This document shows positions 15,562 through 19,483 of a stretch of 19,483 nt of DNA, in pieces. Source of the stretch: Thiotrichales bacterium (GTDB lineage Bacteria; Pseudomonadota; Gammaproteobacteria; Thiomicrospirales; Thiomicrospiraceae); contig JACXUQ010000023.1 of NCBI GenBank assembly GCA_014763835.1, forward strand, positions 1 through 19,483, in the 5' to 3' direction. The number at the start of each line of letters is the position of its first letter. The first letter of the stretch is position 1. The notes below the pieces were generated by a model. The model was not told where the DNA came from. It was given only the letters and a program-made list of their open reading frames with translations, and ran no database searches. Made by a program: the position numbers and the translations under genes.

Positions 15562-18395
15562 TAGATTTTCTCCGCAGACGAATCGGTTGAGTGTTCTGCC
15601 GGATGCGAGGCTTTGCTGAGTTTACCTAACTGTACCAGACTCAGCACGGTTGCACCGACCACCACTAAAAATACGCCCAAATCAAAGGCAATGGCGCTGG
15701 CAACTTCAAATTCGCCCACCACCGGCCAGTGCAAATGGGTAAAGGCGGAGGTGAGGAACGGATACCCCAGTCCGATCGATACCAGGCCTGTTGAAATGGC
15801 AATCAGCAGACCGAATCCGATCGCCCAATGCATATCGATTTTGAGACGCTTCTTTGTCCAGTCGATGCCGTTGGCCAAATACTGCACAATCAGCGCCACC
15901 GAGGCGATCAAACCGGCAATAAAGCCGCCGCCCGGCAGGTTATGGCCGCGCAGGAAGATAAACACCGCCACCAAGAGCATCAACGGCAGCAGCAGGCGCG
16001 TCAGAGTTTGCATAATCGGCGGATGGTTGTCGCTATTCCAGGCCAATCCCTCTTGGTTATGCGTCGGTGCCGGCAGTTTCAGGCCCTGCAGCATCGCAAA
16101 CACCCCTAAACCGGCCAGCGCCAGCACCACGATTTCGCCCAAGGTATCGAATCCGCGGAAATCCACCAGAATGACGTTGACTACGTTGCTCCCGCCGCCG
16201 CCGGGCACGCTGTTTTCGATAAAGTAGTGCGAAATCGGCGCAAAATCGCGCGTCAACACCATTAGCGTCAACAACGTCATCGCCACGCCGGAGACAATCG
16301 CCAGCAGGGCGTCGCGCCCCAAACGCAGGCGATCTGTCTCTTGAGGCGTGGTTTGCGGCAGGAAATAGAGCGCCAAAAGCAGCAAAACAATGGTGACCAC
16401 TTCCACCGAAAGCTGGGTCAGTGCCAGATCGGGCGCGGAGAATTTCACAAAGGCGAGCGACACCACCAGACCGACCACGCCGATGATAATCAGGCTCACC
16501 GCACGGCGGCGGTGCCAGGCCACTGTCAGCACGGCAGCAATTACAAGCGTTAAACCGGCCAGCAGACTCACCGCATCCACCGGCAGCAGAGCGCGTTCAC
16601 CGAACAAAGGCGCCGATACCGTCATAAAACCGCCTACACCCATCACCACCGACGCCAAAATGACCCAGAAAGCGGCGTGTTGATAAGAGCCTTTGTCGAA
16701 ACTGCGGGTGATTTTAAGGGTGACGCTAATCAGCGCTTCCAGCAGGGCGTTGAAATAACGGCGTGCATCAATCTGCGCAATAAAGCGTTCGTGGAAAGCA
16801 AACAGGCTGTGACGTCTGTAATAGACCAACGCGCCCACACTCAGCGCAATCAGACTCATCATCAACGGGGTGGTAAAGCCGTGCCACAACGCCAGACTGT
16901 ATTGCGGCAGCGTGCTCTGCAGTGTGCCGGTGACCGCCACATCCAATAGCGGGGCGACGGTATAGATCGGCACAATCCCCACCGCCAGACAGGCGATGAC
17001 CAATAGATCGACCGGAACTTTCATAAAGCGCGGCGGTTCGTGCGGGGTTTTCGGCAGGTCGATCGGTTCGCCGTTAAAGAACACATCGTGGATAAAACGG
17101 ATCGAGTAGGCCACCGAGAAAATCCCCGCAATCGTCACCAGTACCGGAATCATCCACGCCGAGGCGGAGGCGTGTGAGGCAGAAACCGCCTGATCGAAGA
17201 ACATCTCTTTACTGAGGAAACCGTTTAACAGCGGCACGCCGGCCATCGCCGCCGAGGCGATAATCGCCAGTGCGGCGGTGTGCGGCATGTATTTGAGCAG
17301 GCCGTTGAGTTTGCGCATATCGCGCGTGCCGGTTTCATGGTCGATGATGCCCGCCACCATAAACAGCGACGCCTTGAAAGTGGCGTGGTTGATAATATGG
17401 AAAATCGCCGCCACCGCCGCCATTTGTGTGCCAAAACCGAACAGCAGGGTAATCAACCCCAGATGGCTGATGGTGGAGTAGGCCAGCAAGCCCTTGAGGT
17501 CGTGTTTGAACAGCGCGGTGTAAGCGCCGATTAATAAAGTCAACAGGCCGGCTCCGCCCACCAGCCACGACCATTCGGGCGTGCCCGACAAGACCGGAAA
17601 GAAACGCGCCAGCAAGAAAATCCCCGCTTTGACCATTGTGGCCGAATGCAGGTAGGCCGATACCGGCGTAGGGGCCGCCATGGCGTGCGGCAGCCAGAAA
17701 TGGAACGGAAATTGCGCCGATTTGGTGAACACGCCCAACAGAATCAGCCCCAGCGTGGTCAGGTAAAGCGGATGTTCGCGCACCACGTCGCCGGCCGCCA
17801 ATACATCGCTTAATTGATAGCTGCCGACAATATGCCCTAGCAACAAGACGCCGCCCAGTAGCGCCAAACCGCCGGCGCCGGTCACCGCCAGCGCCATGCG
17901 TGCGCCCTGGCGTGCGTCTTCGCGGTGCTGCCAGTAGCTGATCAGCAGGAAGGAGGTGATGGAGGTCAACTCCCAGAAAATCACCAGTTGAATCAGGTTT
18001 TCGGAAAGCACGATGCCGAGCATCGAGCCCATGAACATCAACAGATAGGCAAAGAAACGTCCCATGCAATCTTTAGGATTGAGGTAATAGCGCGCATAAA
18101 CAATGACCAGCAGGCCGATCACCAGAATCAATAACGCAAACAGCAGAGCGAGGCCGTCGAGGCGGAAGGCAAAATGCAGGCCGATGCTTTCAATCCATGT
18201 CCAACTCTGGATCAGGGTTTCGCCGCTGAATGGCAGTGATAGGGCTGGTGTCAGCAGACCTAGCGTTGCCAGTGTCACTGCGCCGCTGGTATAGGCGGCG
18301 GCCAGGCGGTTAAAACGCGCCGCATAGGCTGCCAACAGGGCGCCGGCAAACGGCAGCAGCGCCACCAGCGGCAGGTTGAAATCGAGAATGTTCAT
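15561..18395 (-). CDS. mrpA: Mrp Na+/H+ antiporter subunit A fused to subunit B
   Basis: Largest Mrp subunit, 944 aa. The N-terminal 500 residues are related to NuoL, with E142 in VIFWELTSI and K225 in GVFTKSAQFPFHFWLP, both functional positions in known MrpA. It continues into the MrpA C-terminal region (SAPDLALTQLSVE, VVNVILVDFRGFDTLGEI). The last 150 or so residues are an MrpB domain (FIFLRGHNLPGGGFIAGL), giving the fused group-2 Mrp type common in proteobacteria, so no separate mrpB exists. The polar tail ends SSAEKI. The complex exchanges Na+ (or K+) for H+ at the inner membrane for pH and salt homeostasis. The start at 18395 has a poor ribosome binding site. It is the first gene of the operon. 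Confidence 0.96.
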   Translation of the reverse strand: MNILDFNLPLVALLPFAGALLAAYAARFNRLAAAYTSGAVTLATLGLLTPALSLPFSGETLIQSWTWIESIGLHFAFRLDGLALLFALLILVIGLLVIVYARYYLNPKDCMGRFFAYLLMFMGSMLGIVLSENLIQLVIFWELTSITSFLLISYWQHREDARQGARMALAVTGAGGLALLGGVLLLGHIVGSYQLSDVLAAGDVVREHPLYLTTLGLILLGVFTKSAQFPFHFWLPHAMAAPTPVSAYLHSATMVKAGIFLLARFFPVLSGTPEWSWLVGGAGLLTLLIGAYTALFKHDLKGLLAYSTISHLGLITLLFGFGTQMAAVAAIFHIINHATFKASLFMVAGIIDHETGTRDMRKLNGLLKYMPHTAALAIIASAAMAGVPLLNGFLSKEMFFDQAVSASHASASAWMIPVLVTIAGIFSVAYSIRFIHDVFFNGEPIDLPKTPHEPPRFMKVPVDLLVIACLAVGIVPIYTVAPLLDVAVTGTLQSTLPQYSLALWHGFTTPLMMSLIALSVGALVYYRRHSLFAFHERFIAQIDARRYFNALLEALISVTLKITRSFDKGSYQHAAFWVILASVVMGVGGFMTVSAPLFGERALLPVDAVSLLAGLTLVIAAVLTVAWHRRRAVSLIIIGVVGLVVSLAFVKFSAPDLALTQLSVEVVTIVLLLLALYFLPQTTPQETDRLRLGRDALLAIVSGVAMTLLTLMVLTRDFAPISHYFIENSVPGGGGSNVVNVILVDFRGFDTLGEIVVLALAGLGVFAMLQGLKLPAPTHNQEGLAWNSDNHPPIMQTLTRLLLPLMLLVAVFIFLRGHNLPGGGFIAGLIASVALIVQYLANGIDWTKKRLKIDMHWAIGFGLLIAISTGLVSIGLGYPFLTSAFTHLHWPVVGEFEVASAIAFDLGVFLVVVGATVLSLVQLGKLSKASHPAEHSTDSSAEKI

Positions 18396-18411
18396 GATGG
18401 TAAAAACCCGC

Positions 18412-18439
18412 TTTATAAAGGTATTTTATAACCTGAAAA
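18412..18439 (-). promoter_or_regulatory. Possible mrp operon promoter
   Basis: On the minus strand, TTTTCA (18434-18439) and TATAAA (18412-18417) are 16 bases apart. They would start transcription about 10 nt before the mrpA ATG, an unusually short leader. A second TATAAA (18425-18430) has no matching -35. Tentative. Confidence 0.3.
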
Positions 18440-18568
18440 GCCTACCATAAGCGGGCAGGCTCATAAAGCGCCGTGCTTTTAATAGTTTAATAAAATCGTG
18501 TTTTCAGAGGAATTTCAGGTTTTTTGTAATGCATAATCCGTAATGGATCAGCAACCAAGCGGGCATAT

Positions 18569-18580
18569 ACCCGGCCTGTT
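18569..18580 (-). repeat. Dispersed 12-base motif copy
   Basis: Exact ACCCGGCCTGTT (reverse complement of AACAGGCCGGGT), followed on the plus strand by GGTTTT. With AACCAAGCGGG just before it (18553-18563) it makes an imperfect terminator-like hairpin facing the antiporter remnant, between two divergent genes. No plus-strand gene upstream needs such a terminator. Confidence 0.6.
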
Positions 18581-18639
18581 GGTTTTATGGTAGAGCTCAA
18601 ACAAGGTTCTGTTTAATTGTGAAAACGGGTGACCAGACA

Positions 18640-19380
18640 ATGTTTGCAACGACTTTTACCGAATTCAGCGTGTTGTTGGGTATTTCCGCCTTGGCGGGGT
18701 TGATTGCCCTGCAACTGCGCCAGCCTTTGATCGTGGCGTTTATTGCTGTGGGCATCATCGTCGGGCCTTCGGTAACCGGGCTGTTAATCAGTACCGAACA
18801 GATGGAACTGCTGGCGCATCTGGGTATTTCTATCCTGCTGTTTGTGGTGGGATTGAAGTTGGATCCACACGTTATCCGCACGCTCGGGCCGGTTTCGCTG
18901 TTTACCGGTTTGGGGCAGGTTATCTTCACTTCCGTCATCGGTTTTGTCATTGGTCTAGCGCTTGGTCTGTCGCCGGTGGGGGCGCTGTATGTGGCGGTAG
19001 CGCTGACCTTCTCCAGCACGATTATTATTGTCAAACTGCTTTCCGACAAACGTGAATTGGACACTTTGCACGGCCGTATCGCCATTGGTTTTCTGATTGT
19101 GATGATTATTATGGGGTATATGGGATACCACAAGCGCACCGGCTTTTTGGCAGGTTTGACGGTGGCGCAGATCAGTGAGTTTTCGTTGATTTTGGCGGCA
19201 CTCGGTTATACCTTGGGGCATATCGATCAGGTCACCGACGGTTTGGTGACATTAGTGGGCTTAATTACCATTGTGGTCAAAACAATCACAAAATTTACAT
19301 ACCCCATAAAAACAGGGGTGGTACCAATAAATAGAAACAATTTACAAAGCCTTCGTGACTTTCGTGCTCTTTGTGGTTAA
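18640..19380 (+). pseudogene. CPA2/Kef-type cation:proton antiporter remnant, internal deletion and lost C-terminus
   Basis: The opening reads like an intact CPA2 membrane antiporter (residues 1 to about 154: LRQPLIVAFIAVGIIVGPS, LGISILLFVVGLKLDP, TFSSTIIIVKLLSDKREL, LDTLHGRIAIGFLIV). It then jumps at about 19101 to the last membrane region (MIIMGYMGYHKRTGFLAGLTVAQISEFSLILAAL, split). By recall of the family roughly 150 residues, including the QD motif of the ion pathway, are missing. Homology ends near 19272 (GLITI) and the frame runs on through unrelated sequence to 19380, so the final part and any TrkA-N domain are lost. The deletion keeps the reading frame, so a 246-aa protein could be made. 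A GTG at 18619 is an alternative start. Divergent from the mrp operon. Confidence 0.82.
19352..19378 (+). repeat. Three 9-bp imperfect tandem units (TTCGTGNNN)
   Basis: TTCGTGACT, TTCGTGCTC and TTTGTGGTT follow one another exactly 9 bp apart, then come AAAAAA and the end of the antiporter remnant's open frame. The run is non-coding in origin. I have an uncertain memory of similar TTCGTG runs in many bacterial genomes. Confidence 0.5.
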
Positions 19381-19416
19381 AAAATCAATCATAAAATGCG
19401 GATACCCAATATTTTA

Positions 19417-19428
19417 AACAGGCCGGGT
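19417..19428 (+). repeat. Dispersed 12-base motif copy
   Basis: Exact AACAGGCCGGGT in the gene-free last 103 bases of the window, followed by GCTGGCCCAGC. No gene end or start is visible next to it, apart from the antiporter remnant that stops 37 bp before. Confidence 0.65.
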
Positions 19429-19483
19429 GCTGGCCCAGCTAAGTAATCGGCACGGCACTTTTATCAATGACCTTGCGCAACAC

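Noticed and set aside
17541..17552. Motif-like CAACAGGCCGGC inside mrpA and similar partial matches in mrpD
   Set aside because: Only partial matches to the 12-base motif, in codons for common residues; not counted as repeat copies.
13706..18395. Complex I (nuo) subunits
   Set aside because: NuoL-, NuoM- and NuoK-like proteins are present, but the order A(B)-C-D-E-F-G with small E, F and G subunits and an MrpB fusion is specific to Mrp antiporters.

Overview
The window reads as about 19.5 kb of chromosome from a gammaproteobacterium. The evidence is protein flavour: EngB, a DsbA with a CPHC site, OxyR, MlaA, and the proteobacterial Mrp layout with fused MrpA and MrpB. Cytochrome c maturation is by System II (ResB plus CcsA) instead of the Ccm system. 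A sulfur-oxidising or marine Thiomicrospira-type relative is plausible but unproven. No rRNA, tRNA, CRISPR array, transposase or phage gene was seen.

Positions 14-2999 (minus strand) hold a four-gene operon: a periplasmic metallo-beta-lactamase-fold protein with a degenerate metal site, a small membrane protein, a DUF4395 membrane protein with two CXXC pairs, and a TetR regulator. Its promoter overlaps two abutting perfect palindromes, the likely TetR operator. The function is unknown, and this is the best candidate for an undescribed system. Positions 3086-3828 (minus) hold engB and its terminator. Positions 3971-7909 (plus) hold resB, ccsA, a dsbA-like gene and a strong terminator, forming a cytochrome c assembly and periplasmic thiol module.

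Positions 8014-9403 are a decayed acetolactate synthase gene that has lost its 5' end and an internal piece carrying the ThDP motif. A small acidic protein gene (plus) and a nitroreductase (minus) follow. The 335-bp gap 10401-10735 holds a symmetric cluster of DnaA boxes beside an AT-rich stretch. It leads into an oxyR homologue whose resolving cysteine is replaced by phenylalanine. Next is an mlaA homologue without a lipobox cysteine.

Positions 12580-18395 (minus) are a complete Mrp Na+/H+ antiporter operon in the order mrpAB-C-D-E-F-G, tightly packed and translationally coupled. Divergent from it at 18640 is a CPA2/Kef-type cation antiporter remnant with an in-frame internal deletion and a lost C-terminus.

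A 12-base motif, AACAGGCCGGGT, occurs five times exactly, always between genes. Twice it sits in a terminator hairpin. It looks like a genome-wide terminator or uptake-signal-like repeat.
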